64,000 nt of DNA from positions 1,426,001-1,490,000 of the forward strand of contig JAHDVF020000880.1 in the NCBI GenBank assembly GCA_022606425.2. Direction: 5' to 3'. Below are positions 31,285 to 41,856 of the stretch, piece after piece. The stretch is from Lepidostoma basale. Lineage: Eukaryota; Arthropoda; Insecta; Trichoptera; Lepidostomatidae. The notes below the pieces were generated by a model. It worked only from the letters and a program-made list of their open reading frames with translations, did not search any database and had not been told where the DNA came from. The position numbers and the translations under genes are program-made. Position 1 is the stretch's first letter. Each line of letters begins with the position of its first letter.

Positions 31285-31828
31285 TTACTTAAAGTTGTCA
31301 TCGCAACAAAATCCAAAGAGTTATGATGGCAGTGCACAATAGTGTTCTTATGCCGACCTTTATGAATGAAAGTGAAGCATGGTACTGACAAAAAATGATG
31401 AAAGTAGAATAGTAGAAATGAGATCTCTAAGACGAATGTGTGATAAATCTGTATATGATGGAGTGTCAAATGAAAATATTAGAAGTGAATGTGGTGTAAA
31501 TGAAAGTGTTGTGAACAAAATAATGAAAGGGTCGTTAAGATGATTTAGACACATGGAAAGAATGAATGAAGACAGAATGGTGAAGAAGTTATATGTAAAC
31601 GACGTGAACGGAATCAGAAATAAAGGAAGGCCGCAGAAAACGTGGTACGATCAAATCAACCAAATATTAAATGTCGATCACGTGAGAAGTCGGAAAAATC
31701 GACGTACGCGCATGACACGATTTATGAATGTACAGGAATCAAGAGAAGTATACCAGGAAATAACTGTGTTGCCATCCATCCTTTCTGCCTTCCATTCCGG
31801 GTAGACGGCATGATGGTTGGTTAGATAG
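31285..31828 (+). pseudogene. LINE-A1 3' end
   Basis: Matches from KVVIANKS to the C-terminus. Frames carry ERMNEDRMVKKLYVNDVNG, IRNKGRPQKTWYDQINQ and LNVDHVRSRKNRRTRMTR, ending SAFHSG. A stop interrupts before ERMNED and frameshifts lie near 31390-31420. The GTTA tail is reduced. Confidence 0.85.
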
Positions 31829-32382
31829 GTAATTATTGTTTGTATCGCGAGACAACAATAACACAATAATTAACTTATAAAGAGGACATTAAAATAATAT
31901 TTTATCTTGAATAAATTAAATTCGTTCAGAGACAGTATTGTTTATAAATACTGATGATTAAATACAATAACGTCATCATGAAGAAAATTACATTTCCTTT
32001 AGATGTTATTCCCCTTATATTTAATTAAATTCTTTATTGTACAAATTTTATCCAATTATTGAAAAAATGCTCATAGCCACTTAATTAAAATCTCCCTTCA
32101 TGTATAATTGACCCCTGATAGGTACTATGTATGAAGTATCTATTCAGTCCATCCCTATTTGAGAGCAGAGAGTGGTTAAGGCAAAATTAATATAAGTTAG
32201 GAAACTTTTTTTATATCAGGATATGTACACGAATAAAATAATCCATTTTTTATGAAACTTCACTAATTGGATAATTTTAAGTGTGTGTGTTTCATTTATT
32301 TAAATTAATATTCAAAATATAAACTTTTTATATACAATACTATTTATTTAAATGGATTATTTAATTTGTAATGTGGCATAAT
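31829..32382. other. AT-rich spacer
   Basis: Nothing recognised. Confidence 0.3.
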
Positions 32383-32612
32383 TCGACCTTCGTGGCAGAA
32401 TGGTAAGAGCTCTGACTTACATACCGAAAGTTCCGGGTTTGTTTACGGCGGTGGCGGTGTGATTGTCACTCTGTCATTGGTCTGCTGTAGAATTCACGTG
32501 GCAATAAAATGGCGAAAGATTGGCTACCTATCACATGTGACGAGAATCAATAAAATAGCAAAAAAAAAAAAGTTTACAGTAATTGGGTTCAAACGACCTG
32601 TGGCATACATAT
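32383..32612 (+). mobile_element. SINE-T copy 4, near full length
   Basis: CGACCTTCGTGGCAGAATGG with A-box-like character, TTCCGGGTTTGTTTACGGCG (damaged B box), body GTGTGATTGTCAC, TCACATGTGACGAGAATC, and a 3' part reaching TTGGGTTCAAACGACC. Confidence 0.8.
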
Positions 32613-32639
32613 AAAAAAAATAATAAAAAAATTTAAATA

Positions 32640-32820
32640 ATAATTTAAACCATTTTAATTGTTTTTACACCACTTTATATTTGTAAAACCAATCGGTTTC
32701 GCTCCCGCTCGAGTTTTGCTAGGCTTGAAAAACAAACTGAATTTATTTTATAATCCTGACGAAGGTCTTGCGGGAGTGAAACCGGTTGGTTGGCAAAAAT
32801 AAAGTGGTGTGAAAACCAGG
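32640..32820. mobile_element. HHR-4 inverted-pair element
   Basis: The reverse arm (32650-32735: CACCACTTTATATTTG, ACCAATCGGTTTCGCTCCCG) and the forward arm (32751-32812) are inverted copies meeting near 32740. The reverse core is damaged, the forward one good. Confidence 0.6.
32751..32792 (+). ncRNA. hammerhead-ribozyme-like motif HHR-4
   Basis: Helix I TAATC pairs with GGTTG (with G-U pairs). The core is CTGACGA, satisfying CTGANGA. Helix II is weak (CTT/GAG around GCGG), followed by GAAAC, palindrome ACCGGT and T at the cleavage position. An AATAAAGTGGTGTG tail follows. Confidence 0.55.
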
Positions 32821-32939
32821 AAAAGACTTCTAAAAATATTTTTTAAATATGAAATTTTCATTGATTAATTACACTTAAATATGCATTTTCATAATTTTGT
32901 CGCACACATAGTTAAAACAAAAGTTTTTAAACAACAACA

Positions 32940-33385
32940 ACAACAAACCATCACGCCGTTTCCCCGTAGTGGTAATGGACCGCCACACTACTCTATCCTG
33001 GCACACCTCTCTAGATTCCTCCACATTTATACAGCGAGTCATACACACACGTCGATTCTTCCAACTTCTAACATGACCAACCTTTAAATTTGATCAATTT
33101 GGTCATACCATGTTCTCCTCGGTTTGCCTCGACTCCGTACTTCATTTATACTTTCTTAACCATTCTTTATCCATCCATGCGCTCGATATGTCCAAACCAA
33201 CGCAGCGATCCTATCATAATTTTCTTCATAATACATTATTCCGCTCTACATTCCTTTCTAATATCAGCATTTGAGATTCTGTCATATATCGTACTACCAC
33301 ACATACGTCTTAAGGACCGCATTTATTCTGCTCTCATCCTTCTTCTGCCAGTTCCATACTTCGCGTTCATACATTAGGGTTGGGA
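32940..33385 (-). pseudogene. LINE-A2 3' end
   Basis: The complement matches the LINE-A2 C-terminus (TGGAACTGGCAGAAGAAGG through GGAGGAATCTAGAGAGG to GAAACGGCGTGATGG) and ends in a GTT/GTTT tail. Frameshifts and deletions break the frame. Confidence 0.8.
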
Positions 33386-33434
33386 CATATGAATGCTTTT
33401 AATGCTGTAAGAATTTGGAATTTTTGTGGTAGTA

Positions 33435-33560
33435 AAATGGTTTTTATATAAAACAGGTCATTTGAACCCAATTTCCGTTTTTCCATTCCATTTTATTTTT
33501 AACATCTATGTATTGTACTGATTCTCATGACATGTCCTTGGTCTAGTGTAGACTTCACGT
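33435..33560 (-). mobile_element. SINE-T copy 5, 3' portion
   Basis: Complement includes TTGGGTTCAAATGACCTG at the 3' end, CATGAGAATC, and the GAAGTCTACACTAG segment. Confidence 0.65.
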
Positions 33561-33749
33561 CTAGTGTACAATAAAATCTCAATCAGTTTGTTTGCCCATA
33601 TTTTGCCTTAGCTTAAATTCAATTAACTGTTGATTGTATTATATTTGTGGTAGCATGTAATTGGCTTTAATTATTATTTTTCTTAATGTTTCTAAATTAA
33701 TATATTGATATCGCTGTATGCGGCCCTTACTGAATAAATAAATAAAATA

Positions 33750-33850
33750 AAATAAAAATGGCGATAGATTAGCTACCTTTCACATATCATGAGAATCTAT
33801 AGATTAAAAGTTGTATACAGTTATTAGGTTCAAATATCAACGAGAAACTA
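33750..33850 (+). mobile_element. SINE-T copy 6, 3' portion
   Basis: AAAATGGCGATAGATTAGC, CACATATCATGAGAATC, GTTGTATACAGTTATTAGG. Confidence 0.7.
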
Positions 33851-34350
33851 CCATATTAAAGGCTCGATTTGTATCTCAAGAACCAGTAAAAACTTTACAC
33901 TTAATTACAAATCAATCCCTTGGATTGAAACTATTGAAGAAGGAATTTTTATCATTGTTTTTACCTCATCTGCTTGTTTATATTGCTGCCTTATTCAAGC
34001 AAGTTTTATCAGTGTGCCTCGTCCTGCGCTAATGATGGCGGTCCGCTAGCCAACAAGAGTCTTTGAGGGGTTATGACTCGATAAGTAAGAAGTGCCTTGA
34101 GGATACTGGATGGTATTTGTAATGCTTTCCTTTGCAATTTTCTCGGATCGCAGAGCAAAGCACCCCGAGGTTAGTAGTTTACTTGTTTCTACAATAAATA
34201 CAGCCCGAGTTTATGGTCATAAAAGCTAATATTTAATGACAAATTGTGTTTTGGAAATCATTAACCTAAAAAACCGTGATAATAATTGCGTGGTTTTTCA
34301 TTCGATTTGTTGGTAGCAATACGCGTTTTAGGATCTTGGGTTAATCCGTG
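33851..34350. other. spacer with a GC-richer stretch at about 33990-34180
   Basis: No gene family recognised in the 73-codon frame at 33811-34032, which begins inside a SINE. Confidence 0.3.
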
Positions 34351-34365
34351 TAACTCGTCATTCTG

Positions 34366-34410
34366 GACTGACGTTTCGGAGGCCGTTGCAATCTCCATCT
34401 TCAGCGTCGT
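34366..34410 (-). ncRNA. hammerhead-like motif HHR-11
   Basis: On the minus strand: core CTGAAGA, helix II GGAG/CTCC with a long ATTGCAACGGC loop, GAAAC, palindrome ACGT, C. Helix I does not pair convincingly. A GACGAGTTA-type word recurs at 34476, hinting at an inverted partner. Confidence 0.45.
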
Positions 34411-34549
34411 TATGACCACCATGTGACAACAGTGACAAGGAGACTGTTACGATCTCAACGTCGATCGGGAAAGACGAGTTATTCGGATTTTCCCAATATC
34501 CTAAAAACAGATTAAACCAATACTGTCAGATAATTACCGTAATATTTAT

Positions 34550-34775
34550 GTATTGTTTCTTGAACAATGATGTAAAACTCTATTAAATTATTGATATGTA
34601 TGAAAAAACGATAGTTTTTAAGGAGTTTTATTATAATATTTATGTATGACATGTTTCGCCCTTCTTAAGCTTTATCAAATGTCATTTGATAAAGCCTTAG
34701 AAGGGCGAAACATGTCATACAAAACTCCTTGAAAACTATCGTTTTTTATACATACTCGTATTAATTACCGTAATA
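34550..34775. mobile_element. Rep-M, clean palindrome
   Basis: Left arm: TTGTTTCTTGAACAATGATG, TGACATGTTTCGCCCTTC, TTATCAAATG; the right arm is its inverted copy from 34680 (CATTTGATAAAGCC, GAAGGGCGAAACATGTCA, AAACTCCTTGAAAACTATCG). The centre near 34680 is a direct mirror. Each arm carries GCGAAACATGTC, the 3' half of the hammerhead-like module, but CTTAGAA replaces the CTGANGA core. Confidence 0.75.
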
Positions 34776-34917
34776 TTTCATTATGTATACCACAATGGCA
34801 ACGAGAAAGGGAGTAATAGATTATTTTTGGATATATCTACATCACTAGTTTGCTATTGACACGAAGAAGAATTTTGCTTATATTTTGTTTTTAATTTAAC
34901 ATCCAATTTAAGCTTTG

Positions 34918-35150
34918 TAACTAACTAACTAACTAACCATCACACCTCTCCATCACGTCTCGCCGAAAGGGTAGGCTGTCACACTTTTACTGTTGCGGCA
35001 CTTCGATCGTCCAACACCCATGAAATAAATCTAAAACAAAAAATATAAAAAACAATGATATAAAATAAAATAACAAAATAAAAATAATTTAACACAAAAT
35101 GTTATTTTTAGATGGTGCACATATCGTCTATTTAATTTATGTTATTTTAT
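34918..35150 (-). mobile_element. SINE-N copy 2, internally deleted
   Basis: (TAAC)n, ACCATCACACCTCTCC, GAAAGGGTAGGCTGTCACAC, CACTTCGATCGTCC and ATAAAATAAAATAACAA. The GC-rich middle present in other copies is missing. Confidence 0.75.
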
Positions 35151-35588
35151 TAAGCTTTGTATCCATCCAAATTGGTAAACAAATATCAAGTTTTAAGTTA
35201 TCCGAACGAACGAAACAAATACACTTATTTATATTGCGTTCTAATTCCATTTATTATTTATTTACACAACCAACCATTTTCGTTATCACCCAAAAGTCTT
35301 TAGGGTTAAAAAAAATGTATGTCTCACCTCTGGTGGGGGAATACAGTTATACTATATATCTTGTTCTAAAACTATAATTTTCTTAATTTATTTTACAAAT
35401 GTAAAAATATCACAACACTAATTAAATGCTGCCAATGATAAAAATATATCGGTTTAACTGTAATAGATATATTTTTTATTTTTTCTCTTCTTAAGTTTCA
35501 TTCTCGGAATTGATTGGCAGCAAAGTCTAATATATTTTGCGGATTCTTAGAATGCTACGTGGGCCTTTTCGATGCTTCTACATGTTTG
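35151..35588. other. AT-rich spacer
   Basis: The small frame 35099-35377 overlaps SINE-N and has no domain. Confidence 0.3.
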
Positions 35589-36600
35589 TATATAACAAGT
35601 TATTTGAACCCAATCAATGTTTCTCACCTTCGTTTTGCGGATGACATTGTTATTCTGGCGGAATCTGCTGGGCATCTAGAAGGCATGCTAGATGAACTGA
35701 ACACTGCATCCAGACGAGTGGGTCTCGGGATGAATATGGACAAGACGAAAGTCATGTATAATGAACATATTATCCCGGGATCAGTAACCGTCGATGGGTC
35801 GGCTCTCGAAGTGGTACAAGAATACACATATCTTGGCCAAATCATACAATTAGGACGAGATAATTTCGAGAAAGAAGCCAACCGAAGAATTCAGTTGGGT
35901 TGGGCGGCCTTTGGGAAATTACGTCATGTTTTCACTTCCAAAATACCACAATGCCTCAAGACTAAAGTCTTCAACCAGTGCGTTTTGCCAGTCATAACAT
36001 ACGGAGCCGAGACGTGGACATTGACAAAAGGTCTAGTCTACAGATTCAAGGTTGCCCAGCGCGCCATGGAAAGAGCCATGCTTGGAATAACCTTGAGGGA
36101 TAGATTTAGAAACGAATTTATTCGACAACAAACCAAGGTGACTGAGGTGGCTCTACGGATAGGCGGGCTGAAGTGGCGGTGGGCTGGCCATATCTGTCGG
36201 AGAACCGACAGCCGATGGGGAAGACGGGTTCTGGAGTGGAGACCGCGTACAGGATTCCGTAGAGTTGGACGTCCCCCTGCCCGCTGGACCGACGATCTGA
36301 AGAGGATTGCTGGACATGGATGGATGGGAGCGGCAATGGATAGGGGGCGGTGGAGGGCTTTGGGAGAGGCCTACATTCAGCAGTGGATGACAGACGGCTG
36401 ATGATGATGAATCAATGTTTACAACTTTTAAGCAATTGATTCTCGTGACTTGTGATATGTATCGCCATTTATATTGTCATGTGAATTTTACCAGATGAAA
36501 GTGTACGTGATTTTTTCACACAGACAACGTCGGGAATTGAACCCAAGTGTGCCAGTCTGAACTGTTGCCACTCTACCAATAAGGCCGTTTTCGGTATTGC
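35589..36600 (-). mobile_element. SINE-T copy 7, split by LINE-G
   Basis: The 3' end (AACAAGTTATTTGAACCC, 35594-35611) lies left of the LINE-G insertion and the body and head right of it: GATTCTCGTGACTTGTGATA, GTGAATTTTACCAGATG, then B-box-like GGGAATTGAACCC and GCCACTCTACC. Removing 35623-36409 plus one duplication restores the usual SINE-T order. Confidence 0.75.
35623..36409 (+). CDS. LINE-G 3' end, uninterrupted frame to 36401, 11-bp target duplication
   Basis: AATCAATGTTT at 35612-35622 and 36410-36420 brackets the copy. The frame covers the last RT motifs (LRFADDIVILAES contains the catalytic Asp pair), GLGMNMDKTKVMY, EYTYLGQIIQLGRDN, CLKTKVFNQCVLPVITYGAE, RAMERAMLGITLRDRFRNEF, LKWRWAGHICRRT, GRRVLEWRPRTGFRRVGR and PPARWTDDLKRIAGHG, ending YIQQWMTDG, then a (GAT)n tail. 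The frame upstream of 35623 is chance. It is clean but 5'-truncated, so not functional. Confidence 0.9.
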
Positions 36601-36700
36601 TATATATGCTCCCAAAATAAAATTTGTAAAAATATTAACAGTTAACATGATCTGTGGCAGTATGTATGTTTTACAATACCGAAACTAGTGGTTTTTCAAT

Positions 36701-37624
36701 CTATACTCGCATATGGACAAGTGTATGAAAGAGCTGAAAGAGTTGGAAGCAGGTGCAAAAATGGAAAGTGTGTCAGTAAGCTGTTTGTTGTATGCGGACG
36801 ACGCTGTGCTACTTGCAGACAACGAGCATGAACTGCAAGCCCTGGTGTCTAGTATGTATGAGGTATGCAAGCGATACGATTTGATGATGAATGTGAATAA
36901 GTCTAAGGTAATGATTTTCGAAAAGAAGGAAGCATGACAGTCTGCAACATTAGTGTAAACGGTGAAAATCTGGAGCAAGTGGATGAATTTGTTTATTTAG
37001 GAAGTATGTTTACAAAGGATGGGAGGGTGGAGAAGGATATTGAAAGAAGGGTTGGGGCAGGCAACAGAATAAATGGTGCACTTAAAGTTGTCATCGCAAA
37101 CAAAAGCCTATCCAAAAAAGCTAAGATGGCAGTGCACAATGGTGTTCTTGTGCCGACCCTTATGTATGGAAGTGAAGCATGGAACTGGCAAAAGAAGGAT
37201 GAAAGTAGAATAAATGCAGTAGAAATGAGATCTCTAAGACGAATGTGTGACAAATCTGTATATGATAGAGTGACAAATGCAAGTATAAGAAGTGAATGTG
37301 GTGCGAATGAAAGTGTTATGAACAAAATAAGGAAAGGGTCATTAAGATGGTTTGGACACATGGAAAGAATAAGTGAAGACAGAATGGTAAAGAAGGTATA
37401 TGTAAACGGCGTGAACGGAGCTAGAAATAGAGGAAGGCCGAGGAAAACGTGGCAAGATCAAATCAATCAAATATTGAATGTCGGTCACGTGAGGAGTCAC
37501 ATGACAAGATGTATGAATGTAGAGGAAGCGAGAGACGTATGTCAGGACAGAACAGTGTGGCGTTCCATTCTTTCTGCCTACCCCTCCGGGGAGACGGCGT
37601 GATGGTAAGTTAGTTAGTTTGTTA
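36701..37624 (+). pseudogene. LINE-A1 3' end with ~19-bp target duplication
   Basis: GAAACTAGTG(G)TTTTTCAAT flanks the element at 36681-36700 and 37625-37643. Frame 1 has MDKCMKELKELEAG, YADDAVLLADNEHELQ (RT catalytic motif) and MMNVNKSKVMIFEKKE. A single-base-scale frameshift at about 36930 leads to TVCNISVNGENLEQVDEFVY, YGSEAWNWQKKDESRINAVE, SLRWFGHMERISE and GRPRKTWQDQINQ. A seven-codon in-frame deletion follows VRSH. It ends SAYPSGETA and a GTTA tail. Confidence 0.92.
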
Positions 37625-37643
37625 GAAACTAGTGTTTTTCAAT

Positions 37644-38052
37644 AGTTAAAATATTTTGTAATGTGATGATTTAGCATTTCAGTGCTGAAGCTTTGAAACT
37701 AAATACTTCATTATTTATTTAATCGATCTATAGAGTATCGTTTACTTCTGACTAAGCAAGACTGGAAACGCTTAAAGAAAACTAATTTTAAATTAATGTT
37801 TGTTAACTGAAGAGTAAATAAGAAGTAAGACGAGCATTAAATCAGACTATGGGATGCTGAGAAAGATTTATCTCTCTACCAATAGAAAAAAAATGTATAG
37901 AGGAATTACCACAAAATAAACAAGAGTTGAAAATCATAATAATTATTCTCTTGAAAAAAAGTTTATTAATTTATCTTATGACAATGTATTGGCTGAATGA
38001 TTCAAAGAAAATAAATGTATGATAAATTTATTATTACTTCAATTAAAGATAA
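37644..38052. other. AT-rich spacer
   Basis: Nothing recognised. Confidence 0.3.
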
Positions 38053-38823
38053 TAATGTCCCCGTGGTTATTTAATCTATATATGGACAAGTGTATGAAAG
38101 AGCTGAAAGGGTTGGATGTAGGTGCCAAAATGAGCGGAGTGTCAGTAAGCTGTCTCTTGAATGCGGATAACGCTGTCCTACTTGCAGACAACGAGCATGA
38201 ACTACAAGTCCCGGTAAATTGTATGTATGAGGCATGCATGCGAAATGATCTGATGATGAATGTTAATAAGTCCAAGGTAATGATTTTTGAAAAAGAAGAA
38301 ATCATGACAGTCTGCAACATTAGCGTGAATTTTGAAAATTTGGAGCAAGTAGTTGAGTTCGTGTATTTAGGTAGTATATTAACAAGAGATAGGCGAGTGG
38401 AGAGGGATATTGAAAGAAGGGTTGGGGCAGGCAACAAAGTGAATGGTGCACTTAAAGTTGTCATCGCAAACAAAAACCAATCCAAAAAAGCTAGAATGGC
38501 AGTGCACAATGGTGTTCTTCTACCGACCCTTGCGTATGGAAGCGAAGCATGGAACTGGCAAAAAAGGAATAAAAGTAGAATAAATGCAGTAAAAATGATA
38601 TCTCTTAGACACATATGTGGATACTCTGTGTATGATAGAGTGTCGAATGAAAATATAAGAAGTGAGTGCGGTGCGAATGATGGTGTTATGAACAAAATAA
38701 TGAAAGGATCATTAAGATGGTTTGGACATATGGAAAGAATGAATGAAGAAAGAATGGTAAAAAAAATATGTACGTTAACGATGTACATTGAACTAGAAAT
38801 AGAGGAAGACCGAGGAAAACTTA
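38053..38823 (+). pseudogene. LINE-A1, truncated at both ends
   Basis: Begins MSPWLFNLYMDKCMKELKG with the RT motif damaged (LNADNAVLLAD instead of YADDAVL, so a catalytic Asp is lost), then EFVYLGSILTRDRRVERDIE, GSEAWNWQKRNKSRINAV and GSLRWFGHMERMNEERM, and breaks off inside GRPRKT at 38823. Loss of the 3' end is unusual for target-primed insertion and implies a later deletion or rearrangement. Confidence 0.88.
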
Positions 38824-39832
38824 TAAGTGGCGTAAAAACTACCGAAAGGGCGTAAATATTATTTTTAATAATGCCGCACCACAAATTAAAAGCTTCACAT
38901 TTCTTTTATTACAGAAATAAAAGGAGTATGATATACTCGTATAACTTATTTTTTATTGTTGTTTATTTAAAAGTGATCAAGTTTACTAAATAATATAGTT
39001 TTTTCTTGTAAAGACATTTGATGTTTTCTTTATATTCTTTCTTCACCGCTCGTAACTGTTAGAATCCAAAAGAGATATATCTCTTTTGACTCTTGGGTGC
39101 TAAGCGGCCGAGATGATTTAGTCGAAAACGATTCCTCATTTCTCCAAAATGTGATCTATCTAAGTGAACGAGAGGAATGAATATGCTAACGTTTCTAAAT
39201 TCCGGGGATTCTTCCAGAGAGGAATAAACATTTTTTCCGCTCCGCCGGCTACCCTTGTGTATCACTGCGGGGAAATTGAATTGAAAATGTTGTATTGGGA
39301 AAAGGATTTGCGGGAAATCTCGCTGCGCGCATTAATAAATTATTCGGCTATACAAATGTTGTCCCTTCCCAAAGAAAAACCCGGTTACAAAGCTGCTGGT
39401 TTCCCTTGTATTCAGAAATATTATGATCATTGGTCCTAATGTTCGTCGGGTTTACCTTCATCTTGGTATACACATCTATATCGTTTGATGCTATAATTTA
39501 AATACATACATAGCTTTATAAATATACATTTTTAAATTAGAACAGCATACGTATGTATACTATATTCTTCTTTTTGAATATATCGCACGCCTAACAGAAC
39601 ACTGGCTTAACTCAAAAAAGCAAGTTTTGCTCAATCTGCCATGTGTCGGTGTTTTAACAAAAACAGTTGAAAAACACGTACGAATGGATAGCGTTAACAT
39701 TGTGAACGATTATCTTACGTACAAATGGATAGCGTTAACATTGTGAAAAATAGATGGATAGTGTTAACACAAGCCTCGGTCTAATGTTAACTCAATTATG
39801 ACCTAAACCATAATCGATCAGTTTACTATTAA
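38824..39832. other. spacer with probable unique island (39060-39440) and a short repeat (39683-39775)
   Basis: 39110-39440 has higher G+C and overlapping frames (plus 39164-39439, minus 39265-39059) without known domains. At 39683-39775 the word ATGGATAG(C/T)GTTAACA occurs three times, about 43 bp then 28 bp apart. Confidence 0.4.
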
Positions 39833-40060
39833 GCGTGCGACATGTTTCGGTAATAACATAACCCTTTTCAATGTACATCATTTTTTAATTTTGTATTATA
39901 TTGAAATTTTGAACACACGTTACTATAAAAAAGGTTATGTTGTAACCGAAACATGTCTGTGATAAGTGAAAGAAAGTTTTGTAATACTATATCAATAATG
40001 TTATATTTATTCAAACAGGAATCCACAACACAAAGTTTAGTCGAATATAGAAGAAAATAT
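39833..40060. mobile_element. HHR-7 inverted pair
   Basis: Minus 39833-39880 and plus 39920-39965 both carry helix II GGTTA/TAACC (plus: perfect five pairs around TGTTG), GAAAC, palindrome ACATGT and C. The CTGANGA core is degraded to CTATAAA in the plus arm. The tail AATCCACAACACAAAG follows, also seen at 2860. Confidence 0.5.
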
Positions 40061-40484
40061 CCTATTCGTCATTTTTTATTATATTACTTTAATTAGATCG
40101 TATTTTTATATAATACTTTAATAAGATCGTCTTTTTATATAATATCTTCGATCTTCGTCTTTTTATATAATACTTTAATAAGACGGGTGATCTATTTTCC
40201 TACTCTTGCGGTGTGGAAGACCAGCTATCTCTTCATCTTTAGAGCGGCCGTCAGGTGGTCATTGGGCCGCGGGTATCTCATTTGTAGCAGTGTATGCGAT
40301 TTTGTGAGTGACTATACGATTTACATTGTCTTTCAAATGATCTCGTGGTGTCTTCTTTGACCAACTTTTTATTTTGAAGTCTCTTGATCGTAGTTGAAGA
40401 CATATAGTTTTTAAAATAATTTTAAAAATACTTATACTAGATCTTACAACATTTTATTTAATAAAGTAGTTTATGAACTAGAAA
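40061..40484. other. spacer
   Basis: A patch at 40200-40400 resembles LINE 3' coding DNA in base composition but I cannot assign it. Confidence 0.3.
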
Positions 40485-40486
40485 AA

Positions 40487-40640
40487 GGGGTGGTGGTCTA
40501 GGGGATATAACGCTTGGCTCCTGATCCAGGGGACATGGGTTCAAGCCTGGACACGACCAGATTCCTTCTTCATAATAATGAGCTATTTTCTGCTCACATT
40601 GAAAATTGTAAAATAAATTCTAATATTATCGATGTAAATC
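40487..40640 (+). repeat. tRNA-like segment (candidate SINE head)
   Basis: TGGTGGTCTAGGGG with A-box character and GGTTCAAGCC (40538-40547) as B box. An anticodon-like arm TTGG/CCAG around CTCCTGA (would-be CCT) can be drawn. The acceptor and T stems do not pair well, so this is a tRNA-derived repeat or pseudogene, not a tRNA gene. Confidence 0.45.
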
Positions 40641-40719
40641 CTTGATATTAGTTTAAAAAAAAAAATTAATAAAGCCACAATACAACTTAATTAATTTATA
40701 CAAAAGTAAAAAAACGTAT

Positions 40720-40915
40720 AGAGAAGGGGGGTTTCCACCACACACCCGAGGCTGTTATAGGGCGCAGGGTCACCCTTTCGTCAGCCTCACTCATGCACTT
40801 CCTAGGCCTGTTCCCCATCCATCCGGGATTTACATTTAATATATATCAATCGCAAAGGGATGCCAGACCGCATTTAATCTAATATTTTCCCCTCTATGTT
40901 TCTTATAGCTAACAT
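40720..40915. repeat. Rep-K copy 2
   Basis: CGAGGCTGTTATAGGGCGCAG, CCCTTTCGTCAGCCTCACTC, CTTCCTAGGCCTG and CCGCATTTAATCTA match 24550-24770 in order. Confidence 0.65.
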
Positions 40916-41029
40916 TTAGTGAACTTAACCTAGGTATCACAGCGATGACAAACTTTTTTTTTAAATGAGGAAGGCGGAATATTCTGGAGGAGGGAGAAAG
41001 AAAAAACGTATAGTTTTGTTATTAAATAC

Positions 41030-41190
41030 AAACAAACAAACCATCACGCCGTTTACCCGCAGGGGTCGACCCGGTAAGTAGAGAGAATGGACCGCCACAC
41101 TACTTTATCCTCACACACTCTAGCTACCTCCACATTCATACATCGTTCATTCAATTCATTCATCCACTCACGTCGATTACATACATTTTC
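41030..41190 (-). pseudogene. LINE-A2 3' end fragment
   Basis: (AAAC)n tail, ACCATCACGCCGTTTACCC, GAGAATGGACCGCCACAC and CCTCCACATTCATACATCG. Contains small duplications (CATTCATTCAATTCATTC). Confidence 0.75.
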
Positions 41191-41205
41191 TTAAATCAAT
41201 ATTTA

Positions 41206-41470
41206 ACTAACTAACTAACTAACTAACCATCACGCCGACTCCCCGAGAGGGTAGGCAGAAAGAATAGACTGCCACACTTTAATCGATGCGGCACTCCATC
41301 CTTCTCTTTTCGCCCCCGCGAGAGACGCGGTGTGATGGGTTGCGAACCTCATCGCCACCAATAGGCAACTCCCGCGCACACTTCGATCGTCCAACGTCTA
41401 CAAAATAAATCTAAAACAAATTATATAAAATACAATGATATAAAATAAAATAAAATAACAAGTTTTTTCG
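41206..41470 (-). mobile_element. SINE-N copy 3
   Basis: (TAAC)n, GACTCCCCGAGAGGGTAGGC, CTTCTCTTTTCGCCCCCGCG, GTTGCGAACCTCATCGCC and CAACGTCTACAAAATAAATC. It lies 15 bp from the LINE-A2 fragment in the same orientation. Confidence 0.8.
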
Positions 41471-41844
41471 ATAAACTAAAGCTAACTCAATACGATAACA
41501 CTGTGGAGTACGTAATGATTATTATATTAGGCAAAATTACTTATTTTTCTGCGTTTTTTGTTGTTGGTTTTTCTCGACATGTTTCGATGGCATTAAAACA
41601 TTATACGTTCCGACGATGAAAGAATATTCGAACTCCTAACATTTTGCTTGCATTGTTAGGAGTTCGTTCAATAAACTCGTGAGTGAAAAAAAAAGATTAT
41701 ATCTAATCAACATAATTCAGTTAATTACGCTTTATGAATATTACGGATTCAATCAATTCCATCTGTGTATTCTTTCGGATTTTTTTTTCCTTTTCTCAGT
41801 GAAATTAGGTCATTAGTTTGTTAGTTGTAACGATAATGAAGGTT
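41471..41844. repeat. AT-rich spacer with a hammerhead-like 3' half
   Basis: CTCGACATGTTTCGATGGC at 41574 is, on the minus strand, GCCATCGAAACATGTCGAG, as near 58757. No CTGANGA core is clear. Confidence 0.35.
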
Positions 41845-41856
41845 ATGTTATACATA

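Noticed and set aside
35514..35622. N-terminal extension of the LINE-G frame
   Set aside because: It lies left of the 11-bp target duplication, inside SINE-T and flank, so the frame is chance.
38039..38884. 281-codon minus-strand frame
   Set aside because: It is antisense to the LINE-A1 coding frame; its residues simply mirror the LINE (same effect at 3716-3934, 36993-37361 and 56484-56822).
40487..40560. tRNA-Arg-like gene
   Set aside because: A and B boxes and an anticodon-like arm are visible, but acceptor and T stems do not pair, so I call a tRNA-derived repeat.
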